A stretch of 64,000 nucleotides of DNA from Phytoseiulus persimilis (GCA_037576195.1 CM075102.1:7192001-7256000), one strand, 5' to 3'. Positions 32,554-46,756 are shown, counted from the first letter of the stretch. Made by a program: numbers and translations. Notes: generated by a model from the letters alone, not told the origin.

Positions 32554-35500
32554 GTGGCAGGTCTCGAAGAGTGACCCTACTGAGGCTAGTAATCAGAGCA
32601 CAGGGGCACTTCGGGCTACTGCCCTAGCAGTAGTAAGCCGGCTGACTGGAGCTGGCTCTGAGAACTTGATTGGCTCTTTCTCGGCCGCGCGTGGTCGATG
32701 CGAAGTAGGTCCGACGTAAGAGCTCTGTTTCTTCCCACTAAAGCCCGGACCCTGCTTGAGTGACGCCTAGCTGAAAGGGTACGGAATTTTCGCGTGCATT
32801 ACAACTAGATCTTTCGAGTCGATCGACTCGAATCGTTTTGATAGAACTTCACCATATGCTCTATCCGAACCCGGTTTCGGCACGGTATGAATTCTGGGTT
32901 CTGACGACGACAATGGGACCACCAATGGTGCGGGGACATGAGAGTCCTGAAAGCGAACTTATTTGTCCAGACTAGAATCAAAGGTAGCAGTTATTGCCAC
33001 GTTTCGTCGGCATGAAATCTCCTTAGCTTCCCGCCAATCTCCCGCAGGTCAACCGCAGCTGAGCTGAAAGTGATGCTCCGGTTCTCGTCCAATCACTAAA
33101 GCTAAGCAACTTGGGCACTTGACCCAACCCCCGTGTAAGGTGCTGCCCATCAGGAACTGGGAAAGACTCCGCTTTCATTCTCTGCGGGACGGCGCATGAC
33201 GGGGAATTCGGACATTCTCCTGGTCTACGCATCCCGCCGGAAGAAACTTACTCTTCGTGTTAGAGGCTACTGGCTTTGCTGTAGAGAGCCGCTACCGTCC
33301 CAGGCGCAGTAGCTAGATCAGCCCTCTAAAAAAGGTTTCTCGCTTGAGGGAACGGCGTCAGGCGGAGCCCTTCAATCATCTTTATCTCCATGCCATTATC
33401 AATTTTTCGCCACTGACAACTTGAGTCTTTCCGATCTAAGATCTCACCCCGATTGGAGAGTAAGGCGCATGTGCTATTTCAAGGAAAGCAGAAATCCGAA
33501 AGCCTCAGCTGGAAACGAATGCTCGAACGCTGTCACGCGACTCCGGGAAAAATGCGTCTACAAACACTTTACGACGTATTCATTATCCGGAGGCACGCAT
33601 AACTCCTCAGAGCGTGTTCCTACCCTTAGAGCAATCGCTGCGTACTGTCTGGCGTTTAATTGTTCAGATAACAGTTGAAATATAAGTTGATAACGCTCAC
33701 AATGAGTTTTTCCTCTTTAGGTGGACTCAAAAACATAACAAAGTCACACAGGAAGTTTTCATATCTCATTCGTTCCTGAATGAGACTGCTGCAGGTCAGA
33801 GCTGTCCACAAATTCTGTGACTCATGAGGCCTTCCTCAAGAAACGACGTCCGATGTGGCCGTCTCAGTTTCGGAACCTCAACGATCCCGTTGCGTGTTTC
33901 CATGAGGGTCGTAGTTTGTTCTGATTGAGCATGGACTCCGATCGAGATAACGGCATTCAAGGTGAGAGCGGGAGTCCGAATAATCCTGATAATGAGCCCC
34001 CCTGTCCAAAGTGATTGCCGAAATCATCGCTTGCAGAGAATCGAAGGCCGATCACAGCGCCGGCAACAACAGCGGCCTGTCCTCACCGCTCAAGGTCTCA
34101 GCGGACCTCAGGAGTGGATACGATAGTCATCAGTTGAGCGCCGGAAAAGATCTAAACACCTCGACTGAATCATATCTGGTGTACTCGATCCGGGCCAGAC
34201 GAAATTTCGAGGGTGAGAATTTAAGATGACAGATGTTGCTCGTCTGCGGGCAAACGGGCGGCTCGTTCGCCATCTCGCGACGCGGCAAACTGTAGCGCCA
34301 GCTGCGAAGAATGGCTCCAGTGGAAGGACGCTCCGTAGAGGGTCGCCCAGTCGAGCAAGACCGAGGGCCGTGCAGCGCGCCATTCAGATAAGCGTCCGAA
34401 ACTCACGTCGCTCAGTGTGTGATTCTCAGAAGTCATCAGAGCTGCACTCAAAGCCCCTTGCCAGGTCAGGTGTCTTGACTTTGTGGATCTGTATCTGGCT
34501 GCATGCGCCCATTCATTTGATGAGCAACTTCGAAGCCTGATATTTTCAAGCGTTTTTTCAGGTCAACACGGAGGGAATGCCGGAACGAGGAAGAATGGGA
34601 AGGGAGTCCGCGGAGTTTAGATGAAACTGAGCTCATGGTTCCGTGAAAACGGAATTGCGAAGTCAAAGCTAGGCACAGGAAACTTCCCTCTCCGATGCCC
34701 TCATCACTAGCATGATTCAGCTGATGGAGAGTTAATTTCGTACTGGACGGTGCTCGAAACTCTCAGGATATGGTCAGTATATTGGTGAGACGTTTCCTTT
34801 CAGAGAACTCCAGGATTGGCTCAGAGCTTTGTAACACCGAGGGATTAGCTGGTTTCATCGATTCGTCAATAATTGAAACATCATCCCGATCAATTTTGGG
34901 AAAAATTGGCTCAGAGCTCAGGCACTCAAGTTGCCCGATAAGTGGATTCGAAGGACTTTCGGTTGCGCCCTGTGACACCATGCTACTCAAAATCAGAGCC
35001 ACTACTGGCTTGCTCTGATCGAGACTGGTCTGACGGAGCATTCAAACTCGAGACAATTGAGCCTTGACAACTAATCTCCCCAATTCTTCCTATAATGACG
35101 TTTGTCTGGTTCGGCAATCCGCTTCGGGCAAATCGTCTGACGAGGACTTTCCGAAAGATTTGGTTCACACCCAATCGCTTCCGATAGAAACTGAATTTAA
35201 TTAACTAGCATTTAGCTTGAATTATTCAGCTGTTATCTGAGCCTTCGCTTCTGCGGAACAGCGACAACAGGCTCTTTTTCTGGATCCGATCCGTCAAGCG
35301 ATCAATTCTTCGGGCCGGGCTGGCAAGTCGATTCTCTTGAATTCATGCCCTCCACACCAGTGAATGGTTGACTTTTCAATGGTCTCGATCCGTCAAGGAA
35401 CGATTTCCCATTCCCATCGCTCCAACCATGGCTTAGAGTCGAGCTAGAATCTCAGGAGATTCAGCTCGAGCCAGGAACTGGGGTAATCTCCCGATGTGAC

Positions 35501-37421
35501 GCAAGGCCGCCCTCGTTTGGATGTCTTAGATTTGGAATTCCTCGTTAGAAACATTTCCGCTCGCTTCCCTAGGAGGATCCCAACACGTTCTGAGAGCGCT
35601 CCGTTGTTCTGCTCCGGGGTGGTCCAAGCCGCACTAAAAGTTTCACTGCGGGGCCTGCTCGATCTCGAGTGGCACAACTTACTCATTAGTTTGATCACGG
35701 ACGCCGGTCTGGGCGCGCTGTCACCTCCGCGGACAGCGTAGAAAGATAGCTTCAACCATCTTCCGAGAAATTACTGAGTGGTCGCTCAAATTTCGTCGTT
35801 AAACTTTCCTCCCCACCCGTCCTCGTTTTCTCCTCTCGAGTCTTCTGAGCATTTTGTGAAACACGCTTCGGAGCTAACAACTACACTATTCATGATAACT
35901 GAAAATTTGGCTTCCCATAGATTGTGACGATTTGGTTCTGATTGCATCAAGTAACAAGTAGAGCACGCGCTGAATCTCCACGGGAAGGTCAGTGAGCTCT
36001 CGTTCTTGAATTGATTCTTCTGCTGTATTGAATTGTGAAGACAGATGTTCTGGAAAATTGTCGAGAAGAAACGTTCTTGATCCACGGGAAGCCGGTTGAG
36101 AGCCCCTCCAGAACTTTCCGTTCAATGGGGGAATTCCAACTACAAAGGATGAGATTGCTTCGGATCGGACCGAAACGCGAAGCTCGTTAACGGCACTTTC
36201 CGTGTCAGGAGAAAATTCTCTTGGAGCTGTTATGGGCCCGTTACTTCTGTCGTCCATCAGAACTGCCGAACCACGGGTCATTAGCAAAAATCTCGATGAT
36301 TTCGTTGCGTTGCGGAATAGAGAACGAACGCTACTCGCTCGATTCCTCAACCGTATCGCTTTGCAACTGGCGTAGTAAGCATGGTTCGATATTCTAGCCC
36401 CAGCGCGGATCTTGCACAGCGAAGGGCTTTGAGGAGGGGATTCTCCCTGTGCGTTGTTACAGTCGTTCAATTTCCCCGAAGAAGCCGTTCACTCATACCA
36501 GAGCTAAAACTCGCGGTGAGATCAGCAGGATCATGTTTCGAAAAACAACCGAGCTGTAGGCCATGATGTACATACGGAATCCTAGACGGGAACCAAGATG
36601 GCCTGGTTGAAGAGTGAAGGGACATCCCATTAGAAGTTCCCACTCGGAGCCATCGAAACAGTTATTCTCAACCTCTTCAGGCCTGTGACCCCCCTAACGC
36701 TGGCTGGAGGAAGTCGTGGCCTCCCGAACCGTCTCACAAATTCTGAACGAGGAGACGAACAATATGGCGCTGAAGTCTATCAGGACTTCCGGAGTACCGT
36801 CAAGTTTTCTGACGGCCAAATATTACACAAAACTGTTCTCGATTTTGAGCGCAAGTCCAAACTTCTCATTCGCGAATGTCTCTGACAAGGCCGAAGTAAA
36901 TCTCCCATGGCCCCCAAAGTATCCTCCGTTGACGCTTTTGGGGGTTGATGGCTAAATGTCTAGAATCAATAAGTTAGAGCGTTGATTAGTGAAGCCGAGA
37001 CTGCTCACGGGAATCCGGAGTCGCCTGACAACTCTGAGTTTGACTTTCTCGTGTGCTGAATGCGCCAATACGACGCGATGTATGTTGTTACGCTCGATGA
37101 AGGCGTCTTTTCGCTCAAAGTCAGACCGGATAGCAAAAAATGAACAGGGAGCCCTCGGACTGACCGAAGCTGTGCTTTGCCTGGCGTTCAGTGAAATAAC
37201 GGCGCGCACAGCCCGCGACAGATTTTCAGCCATTCAAAATCAGTTACCAGAATTCGAACCACATTTACGGCACTCATTTATCCGAAGTTATCTGGTGAGT
37301 TGGCCGTTTTTTCTAGCTAACAATTGGCCCCCGTTCGACCAAGGTTGAATGGGGGCTGGTTCGAGCAATACGCGGAAGAAGGCGTGAACTCGACGATGCC
37401 CTCTCCGATCTAAGACAAACA
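32554..37421. other. Intergenic, weak open frames only
   Basis: No gene is assigned. The longest frame is minus 35886-36470 (194 codons), whose C-terminal part (LTDLPVEIQRVLYLLLDAIR) is protein-like but matches nothing I know. Plus 36716-36955 likewise reads well without a recognised domain. The phrase ATTGGCTCAGAGCT is repeated at about 34813 and 34903. Confidence 0.35.
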
Positions 37422-37431
37422 TATATATATA
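37422..37431 (+). promoter_or_regulatory. TATA box of cuticle protein gene
   Basis: TATATATATA lies 46-55 bp upstream of the ATG at 37477. A start near 37450-37458 (ACATTCATCA) would give a leader of about 20-25 nt. This compact TATA promoter with a tiny first exon is typical of arthropod cuticle protein genes. Confidence 0.7.
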
Positions 37432-37476
37432 GTGTCGCGCGAGCTGTCAAACATTCATCACGAACAACGTCCAAAC

Positions 37477-38095
37477 ATGAACTTCGTAAGTAGCAACGAA
37501 CTCATCGGGGAGCTCGAGTCACAACCGAGTCTCCGCTCGGTTCCTGCTCACGACACTCTCTGAACGTACCACGGATACAGCAGGTTCCACAGAGCAATTT
37601 TCGACCAATGCCCTCGGGCGCTGGTCTCACTTTGTAGCGACCGCGATCTCTTGATCATGAATTCGAGGCAGGACCGAATGATTTGAGCGGCGGGCCTCTG
37701 GCAAGATTCTCTCTAATTGCTTTCCTATGTTCAAGTTCACTGTCTTTGCTCTCGTCGCCGCCGCTTTCGCCTCGGCCTCCGCCGGAGGACTCTACGGGGG
37801 ATACGGACTTGGCCACGGCGCTGCTCTCGGAGGGTACGGACTTTCCCATGGACACGGACTCGGTTACGGCCATGGACTTGGCTACGGTAAGGCCATCGTA
37901 GCCGCTCCCGTTGTTTCCGTCGGCAAGAGCTCTTCTTATGTCAGCGTTCAACACTCCGCCCCCGTTATCGCCAAGAACGCCATCCACGCTCCTCTCGCCA
38001 TCGGACACGCTTCCTACGGCCACGGATACGGCTACGGATCAGGTCTCGGTTACGGCTACGGACTGGGTCTCGGTTACGGCCACGGACACTATTAG
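37477..38095 (+). CDS. Glycine/tyrosine/histidine-rich cuticle protein
   Basis: Structural protein secreted by epidermis into the cuticle. Exon 1 (37477-37485) codes only for Met-Asn-Phe and ends at GTAAGT; exon 2 (37736-38095) follows a pyrimidine-rich acceptor. Together they give 122 residues: a signal peptide (FTVFALVAAAFASASA), GYGLGHG/GYGHGLGYG repeats, a central segment with Ala-Pro-Val-Val and Ala-Pro-Val-Ile motifs, and a second GY-rich tail ending GYGHGHY. There are no cysteines and no Rebers-Riddiford chitin-binding consensus, so it belongs to the low-complexity Gly-rich group. An alternative start at 37727 inside the same exon would also give a signal peptide and, by coincidence, 122 residues; the TATA box and consensus donor favour the spliced form. 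Confidence 0.88.
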
Positions 38096-38112
38096 ATCGA
38101 ATTTGGATTGTA

Positions 38113-38118
38113 AATAAA
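38113..38118 (+). terminator. Polyadenylation signal AATAAA
   Basis: AATAAA 18 bp after the stop codon of the cuticle protein gene. Confidence 0.8.
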
Positions 38119-41100
38119 TTTGGGAAACTGTTGAAGGTAGCTTCGTGCTCCTCCTTTCAAAGCACGAGAATAACCAAGATGGATGAACGCATTTCGGGTT
38201 CCTCCCTGAGCCACGTAAACGGCAGACATCATGCTGCAATGGAAAACTCCACTTTCAAGGCTCCCGTTCTGAGTGGTAGCTCGGGAGCATGGAATCGGTT
38301 CCGTCAGAACCGAGTTATGGGAAGAGCCTTGAGGGAATGGGTGTTCTGAAAAACCAATGAATTCTCACAGTCGGACTCCATCGGGGTCATCCATGATACT
38401 GCTTCTCCCCTTGCGAAAAGTCCAATGAGCAATCACTCTCCATAAATTGAAACTCCGAACGCTCGCGGGTCCATTGAGAATCGGAGCGCAAAGCGGGAGA
38501 ACGATTGCATTCGGTTATTATGGAGTCCTCACGCGAGAACATTCAAATATGAAGATTATCGCATCGGAATATGATACTGCGGCCACGCGGTTCTCGAATA
38601 GGAATCCGAGAGAGGAATCGATCTCTCTAATAGCTGGATGCGATGAGCACCACGGTGAATGCTGCAACATCGATGCAGCTTTTCGCAGCACTAGCCACGG
38701 ATAGGGACACCGCCAGAGGTCTCACGTATGTCCGCTACTCCGTATTCGACAGTCGTTTCCTGAAGTTGGATGGAGCTGTGCCGGACATTGTTGAAAAACA
38801 CACGCAGAAAGTCGACCATCGGAGTCGGAAGCATAATCAAGGGGCTTTTGCTGTCCATTCTGAACAAGGAGCGAACAGTTGAGACTCCAACTCGGCGGGA
38901 GTCATGAGGCCTTTCGTTCCCAGTCATCAGTCGAAAGACCAGAAAGATTATTCGCCTTCAATGATCGGACCGCAGATCCGTTCGCCCATGATGAATGCGA
39001 ACTAGCGTCCTGGAGTTGCGACCCAAATCCGAACATTCATCCCTACTCCTGGCATGAGTACCCGACAACGAAGATACACAGACACTAATGAACGAGTTCG
39101 CGACGACAAAACCTCAAATTTTTAATCTGGAGCCTGGTTCGACAGCAGAAGGTTCATACGTCAGATACGGAAGCTACCAATCATCACATGAGCACCGAAC
39201 ACAATATCTGGCTGCGAGCCGCTGAAAATATATCGTCTGTGAGCGGGGCAACGTCGGCGAGATATCGGGTAGAGTGGCAAATATTTACCAATCTGTACCC
39301 GGGCGAAACGAAGAAAGTGAGCAATACATGCTCAGATGTCTTGGAGCATAGACGGAAAAGGGAGTAGATGAGTCACCCCGTGTCATCTATGACAGCCCGG
39401 GTTGCCGAGTCGGGGCCGTGAAGAAGGAGAGAGGATCGCGAGAACAGGCCGAGGGGCAAACACTCTGACAATGCGATGCCCCGGTGCTCCGGAGCCATAA
39501 GAAATACTCGATGTACTACAGTTCTGTCGTAAACGATCCGATGCGGGACAATTCTGCGGAAGAGAGCTCCTCCCTCGCGACCACGAGCGAGATCGATTTC
39601 GGCCTAATCCACGAATAGATCTCCCACCCGCGGACTCTGGGTCTCCTCTCCCGAAGCTTTCCGGAGGAAGCAGCGGACATTTCCAAAAAGCCCCGGTGAG
39701 CCTCAGAGAGTTAGCTCTCTCTTCTTGACGCGGCTCTACAAGTTGTTCGATTTGGGTTCGAGTTCAGACGCTCACAGTTTTAATGGAATATCTCGTTTCC
39801 TCGTCAGATATTCGAGATGACTCACGCCGCTCTCCCGTCCTCGGCTCTCGCTTGGCCTCTCCGTATCATACACTCTCGCCCTCGATGCTACTTCTTCCTC
39901 AGTCAATGTCGTAAAGTCTTGACGGTCGCATGACAAGGGTTCCACCCTACTTAGCCATAAACACGGCTGCTCTCCACTCGATTGCTGCAACCAAAATAGG
40001 GAAATGCATGCCATCGATGTATTCATCCCTGTCACAGTGTTATCTCCCGGTGTTCGGATCGCTGGATCCTTGGCCCCGTCCAAGCGATTCGTAAGCTACT
40101 CCGGCTCCGATTTGTCTTGCGTGGCCCATGAGCAAACCTCAGCTGAGCTCGTTAGGTCTGGGGAGTCATCTAATTTCGCAACAATCTACGAACGTGCGCC
40201 GCGTTTTCACAAGTCTTCCGAATCATATGCAAACATCCAACCGGACGCTCATTTATCGGAGGGGGCCAACCGTCCTGTGAGGGGAGCAGGGCTCGGCCCT
40301 TGGAGAAACCTTCGGGACCTTGGCTCCGCCTTTTCCTTAGATGAAATCGATCAGGACAATACACGAAGTGAATCAATGAAATCGATGAATATTTCGCGGC
40401 TTCCTCGGTGGCGGCCGCCGACTTGTACTCGAGGCTGATCTCTAAGGAGCGAGTCGTTTTCGTCCCGTTGTCGCTGTTGAACATTCAGTCGCAGACACGT
40501 TCGATCCGATATGCGCATGCATGATACTCCAATCACGAATCCGGCTGGTTTGACATGGAGCCAGGGAACCTTCTAGGGGACGTCAATATGCGTCCCAGGT
40601 GCGCGACGCATAATTTAAGCCGGAGCTCGGATTCGAGACGGTGCGGGTCATTACGGATCTGTTCAGAGACACAACGTAATCCCCGGGGCCCGTGCATTAC
40701 GGTTCCGCCAACGGCATCGGAGCTCTTCCAATGCCGAGTGAGGGATTCTCACTCGGCGGCCTGAGTCGGTCAAATATTCTGAGCGTTCGCCCGAGAGGTC
40801 TACCGATGCCAACTTCATCGAGCATGAAATCGAAAACCGATTTGTCACTTCGTGGACGTTGAAATGTTCATTCAGAGATCAAACTCTGATCTGAGCATCG
40901 ATCGCTCGCAGACCAAGAAGTAGCCGAGAGAGCGAACAATGTGCCCGATGACCGATTCACAAACGGATCGATCGGTGGACATTGGATCGAGCACTACCTG
41001 CCGCGAAGTGGGTCAGGCAGATGAAACCAGATTAGGGATCATTTGTATGTAGCGATGCACGTTTGTTTACTCTAGACGATCATGAGATCGCTTTCTTCAA

Positions 41101-44100
41101 ACGGGATCGTCCATGTATGATAAGTCGTTGACATTGCTCGTCTGTAGCGTGCCGTTTTCGCATTGAGTCATTTTTATGAGTATCGCGGAACATTCGAGGC
41201 CTCCCCAGCCTGAACGAGTGAAAAATCTCGTCTCTGCGTTCGGTGTTGGGAAAATCGGTTCCGGCTCTCCGCGAAAAACTTCGTAACACTCGTTGCGGGG
41301 ACAACAGCGAACTCAGGAAGTCTATCACTCGATTTATCTAAAACCCACACCGCCGGAATCCGACGTACAATTCCAACGGATACTAATTCAAAAATAACAG
41401 GGTTGCCACGAGCGGGCAATGCATCCCGCCCCACCCGCGAACTTCCGTTCGTACCTCGGAGCGACACATGTAGACTGCCAGCCCCCCTCGAAATGATGGA
41501 AGAACGGATTTGCACTTGCCGGAAGACATGGGTACGACTTCAGAAAAACAGAGAGGATTTTAGAAATGGCCCATCGGATTCGATGTTCAGCTGGAGACGA
41601 GAAAAACAACTCGTTGATTTTTATCGAGCGGCTTCGTGTGAAGAAAACCCGACTTCCTCGAAAGAGATCAAAGCCTATTCGAAGCGAGTTTGTCAAAGCG
41701 AAAACAACCAACTAGCGCGACCCTAAGGAAGAGCCAACCAGAAGCAGCCTCAAGACTCTCTGCTTTTCACGTGTTCATTCAACTCTCACATGCTAGTTTG
41801 ATTCCTCGTGAACTCAAAACAGATGTTCCGCTCATCGGTTTAAAGAGCTCATCTGCTGTAGGCATATGAACCCCTTTGCCCGACAGCGCGGATCGTGAGC
41901 CGTACGGGAGTACCGCGATGGTTCTGACGGGCCGAAAAAACTCGGTCGTTAACAGAAGCCACATCTTTTGCGGTGGGGCGTTTGGCGCCCTGTTCTCGAG
42001 CTGCTGTTCGCGTTGAAATTCAGACTCCGCGCTCGATGTGAGGCTCGCGGGCAGAGAGAAACGCAGTTAGAGAGAAGAGCCGCATCAAATACCGTCGATA
42101 TTGCCGATTCACTCCAGTCGGGCCGCACTATAGAATTCCCAACTTGAGTCATTTTGTACGGTCGTTCCCATCTGCTTTAAAGCTGAAGTTCGATCACAAA
42201 CAACTCTGCGTCCGAGCTCTCCTTGAGCGCTTTGTTTCGCAAGGGGGTCATCTCAAGATCGAACGATTCGGGAACATGCTGCTGGGCTTGCTTTTTCGAG
42301 ATTGAGCCAGGCCTTCTACGATCGCTCCCAGCCATGATTTTTTTTCATAAAATCATAGGACGTTGAACATACGGGTCATTTTCCATGAGGAGAGCCTAGA
42401 AAGTCGGGTGGCAGAACGAGCTAAGATCTCGGAGCCTCCTGAAAAATGTTCGCCGCCCTCGAGTCCTTTAAGGGCGCAGAGTGACTCGCATATTTCTAGC
42501 GTTCAAGAGAGGACGAAACACCGCGGAACGCTGTGCCTCCCCACCCACATGATCACAACTTTTCCTCCGAAGGTTGACAATTCAAACCAGCATTGCAGTC
42601 GAGTCATTTGAATCCCGGGATTTGGTCGCTGAATTTCTGGTTCGTCTCAAAGAGTCTGTCAACGTCAAGATTCCCCGAAGCCTCTGCAGAACCGTTTGCT
42701 AGATGGCGCTGTCATAAGTGGAGAGGGATCCAGCGGGGAAGGAAACTACCGGCGCTCAGTGCGGGGCCGCAGGAGCCACCGATCAGATCTCGTGGCGTCA
42801 AACGACTATGTGTACACCCGAGGATGACGTGAGGACGATTTAGTGCCGGTTGGAATACTGAACTCTCCTCGGATTTGGATTACGAGTCCCGGCGCCATTG
42901 AGATCGAATCCAGTTCCGTCAACTGCTCGGGAAGTGTTGTGTGTCGACGATGAATGTTCACTCCGTGGAGTAGGAAGCTCGGAACACGATGTTTTCACTG
43001 CGCTCGTGGATTTTCGCTCTATGCGCGCTGCTGGTTGTCGCCGAAGTCAAAGTTGTGAAAAAAGTTCCTCAAAAAGGTCAGTTATCGGGGGCTTGAGCTT
43101 CACATTGTGCTGGAGGAGCTGCCAGCCTCTCGGATGGTTTCGATACGAGGGACATGTGATTCAACGAGCCAAACGAACTTCCTTGTCAGAAATACAGTCA
43201 CTCACCGATTCTCTCGTTTCTTCTGTCACATTTCCCATGTTCGGCGGTTCACTTCGAGTCAAGAGCGTCGGCCAGGATGCTTCACTTCGATATAATCCTT
43301 CTCTAGAGTTTATCCGAGGTCCTGGGGTTTGTCCCGCGACTTTTGATCCTCGATCGGTGCCCGACGTCGACGCGGTCACACTAGGGGTGCGACGTTCTCG
43401 GATCATGGTGCACGGTGTGACGTTCCTATGCTTGATGATTGATGAACTGACTGACACTACGGCGACAATTGGAATTGGTTGTACACGTTTGGCGTGATTG
43501 AAAACACTGCGCCGCTTCGTACGGCTAGTTTTGATTGAAAGTCGTCTACGGAGCATTGTCTGCGTGTGAATGAACCATTGCTACGTAACGAATCGGCGTA
43601 GTCAGACGGATGAGTCAAAGAAGATAGATCAAAGACAGCTGGCGTCGTCATTGTTGCGCGCTCTGTGCTGAAAGCTGGTTGGTAGGCAGTGTTGGGTGGA
43701 TGCGCCAGGACGTACACATTGCATTCTACGGGCGTAATGGGCTCGTCCTGTTGGCCAGGTGGAAATCCTCATGCTTATTATACGAGGCGACATTGCGTGA
43801 AACGTTTCGTCGCCCAAAAGAATCTGGTCGACTCCGGGAACAAGTTCCGTCGTCACTGGACTCGATAATCCAATTCAACAAAATACCACTGTATTTAGTT
43901 GAAGTGACAATCGATTACGCACGGGAACAGTCCGCATCAGATTAAGTTGATAATTTTTCTCGCTTGTCCACCGAACGTGGACTCGAGGCTGAATCATTGA
44001 TCACTGATCCTGCGCGTTCCATCGCGTCGTCAGACCTTGATACCCTGTTCCCTCTTTCTGTATTCGCGGGCTTTTAATTCAATCGGTTTCAAGAAACGTG

Positions 44101-46405
44101 CTGCACGTTTCCATTTCGATGGTGAGCATCACGGAGATTGAGCCATTTGGTGCGCATTCACTTTTCGATGGCACCTTTTGCGGGCTCGATACCTTGGTAC
44201 TTGTTCGTCTCGTTCTATTGGGGCTCAAGGTCGAATCGCTGGAAGCCTTCTTAGCGCAAGCATTTCATGCTCGAAAACACCGAAGACGACGATCCAATGT
44301 TTTTCTTCTGCTCCGGAAGCAGACTGTATCCATGGGAAGGTGCTCTGCTCGGACGGGGCGATCCCATGACGAGGATCTCTTTTCTGTCGCCGTTCGCGGC
44401 GGAATTCCGCGGCCGAGCCAAACCCAATGAAAGCACCCGAGCGGAGACGCCGCAAAAAATCAATAGATACTTTTTTAGCGTCATTGTTTCGCGAGGCTCG
44501 CTCGTTAATTCAGCCTCGATGATAGAAGATGTGCGGACCAAAAATGAGCGAGGAAAGCTCTCCTCCGTCATTTTGATAACGGCGCCGAGTTTCTCCTCGG
44601 CTTAGGGCTTCCGAATGAAGCTCGCAACGAGGACCTGCCCGTCTGCCTTTCGCCTGCCTGCCAACGTATCGTAACCAAACATTTCAGCCGAGGAAAATAT
44701 CCCGTGTTCACCGAGTATCAACCAATGAAATGAGCACAATGACTGATATCTGAAGAAATTTTTCGTCGGTCTTTATCAGCCAGAGTATCTGGGTGGTCCG
44801 CTCTAATTCAGTCGGCGATTCAGTCGATTGAAGTGAAACAATGAAGTCAACCTCCTGAGTTTTTGTTTCCGACGCGCGTGGGTGGGGCCGACTTCGGTGC
44901 TGTCGACGTCCAACGCGGTTTTAGAGATTGCGTTCCGCGTTTCTAGATAAAGTTCACGTCTTCAGGATCGGGATTTGTCTTAGATATTACCCCGAGTCCC
45001 GACCGCGGCTGTCAACCGTCCTGATGAGGGCCTTTCAGCAACGTTGCCGCAAGGCTGATTCGGAATCCCCTCATCCCGTTTCAAAAGCGCGGGATAGGGA
45101 TCGTTGACAACGTCATCGAGAATCCTCCATCGCTAAGAACGCCTGCCTCAATTCATTCCCGAACCGATGCACCCTGTTGGTCTCGCTTTCTGCTCCCCGT
45201 CGCTCCAACGTCTCGTTGTGTAACTTATCAAATTTAATTACCGCAGAATGCTGGTCGGTCTATCTGCGGCTCGGCAGGAAGCAAACCAAACCAAACAAGA
45301 GTTGCGCGGGCCTGTGTTGATCTTCCCACGGCTATCTGCGGACTGTTTTCGGATGCTGCGCTCTTGGATCGAAATTCGACGGTTGATCACGCTGTGAATA
45401 CCTCCCAGCACGCCACTGCCGGAGTGTAATTGTAGTCGCTAACTCGAGAACTACAAGAGAGCTCTCCGATCGGCCTGCATGTCGAATGGATCTTCATTCG
45501 CCACTCTCCGCGTCCATTCGTCGATATCATTCAGTGTCTGCAGTTGGGAGGAAAGCGCTCCCGAAAGTCCAACGAGCAAAGTTTCCGTTCAGTTCTTCGG
45601 GAGCTGGCCGCACCTGCTCGAAACTCGGAGCGAACTTGGAGCGGATGCCGAGAATGTTTCGAATAAGTCAACTTCCCTCTGCGTTGTTCTGATCGTGCTC
45701 TTATCGCGGACAGCGCGCCGAGAGCACGTGCTCCGCAATTCGACTCGACGTTGGATCGATCCTGTGTCGTGAGCTCCGAAATAGAATTACGACAGGACCC
45801 TTCTGCTCCGATGGAAACAAGGAACGACGGCATCGTGTTCTCGGTACTCAGTCACGCCGGCTTCCAGACGAGCCCGAGCTTCTTACGGTGAAGCATGAGT
45901 ATGCATCCGCAAATTGTTCTCAAAGCATACTTCGGCGAGGGTGTCACCGTTGAACCGGAGTGCGAGACTCAGGGCGGCTTTGGTGGCTTCTCCAGAGTTC
46001 CGCCGAACACGAATATAACCGAGCTAAAGCGAGAGCGTCAGAAATGATTGAAGAACAGAGACATACTCACAGTTCGCGTCCCGCATAAAGTGTTTAATGG
46101 CCTGGCTCATTTCACGCAGTGTTGCGTCGGACTTTTTACACCTGCGCAACCAACGAAATGCGTTCAGGGTTTAAGTTCTTCGGGCGCATCGTCCGCTCCC
46201 TTTCTCTCTCTCCTTCTTCTTCTGTGCGACTCCCGAGTCGCTCTTCACGTACCGTGAAATAGCTCAGATTCGGTGCAGTCGAGGTGAACAATCGAAAAGC
46301 CATTCAAAATCATTTAACTCATATCTAAAGTACGCTCCAATCGATTTCTTCTCCGATCGCGGGGCCATTGTTTTCTTTCCAGGACGCTTTCCGCGGTCCC
46401 CTCTC
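38119..46405. other. Long intergenic stretch, no supported gene
   Basis: Only short open frames, usually overlapping on both strands. The best-looking is plus 44267-44605 (ATG, 112 residues), which has no recognised domain. No recognised TATA box plus ATG, signal peptide with donor, or conserved motif was found. A 20-base word at 44535-44554 also occurs at 11099-11118. Confidence 0.35.
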
Positions 46406-46756
46406 TCATGTTTCCTCCGACATCGCAGCGGCTCTGGCAGAGTTGGTTTCCATCAAGGGAATATCCCACAGGGGCTTGAATATAAATCTTCGGACTTCAG
46501 AGCCCCGAGCTCGATTCGAGCTGCGGGCCGGAGTCGATCGCAGAGATGCCCCGACCCAGTGCTCGTTGTGACTCTTCTTCGCGCTGACGCTGACGCCATT
46601 GAGCAGGAGCCCGTCGGAGAGGAGAAGACGACGAGAAGAGGGGTCGCCTCCCGAACATCGAGCTTCTCGGTGAAAGAGCTTCTGCATCCAATCAAGGAGT
46701 CCGCTTCCCGAGAAGTCTTTGTGGTTTTTAATCAGATTCACCGTTATCGAGGTAGC
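46406..46756 (-). other. Possible minus-strand exon with DEP-like stretch
   Basis: After an acceptor (GGAACTCAG) at 46757 the minus strand stays open for over 110 codons. It reads NLIKNHKDFSGSGLLDWMQK and, later, LLLSDGLLLNGVSV, which faintly recalls the layout of DEP domains. The plus strand is also open over parts of this GC-rich segment and no partner exon joins in phase, so it is only a candidate. Confidence 0.2.
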
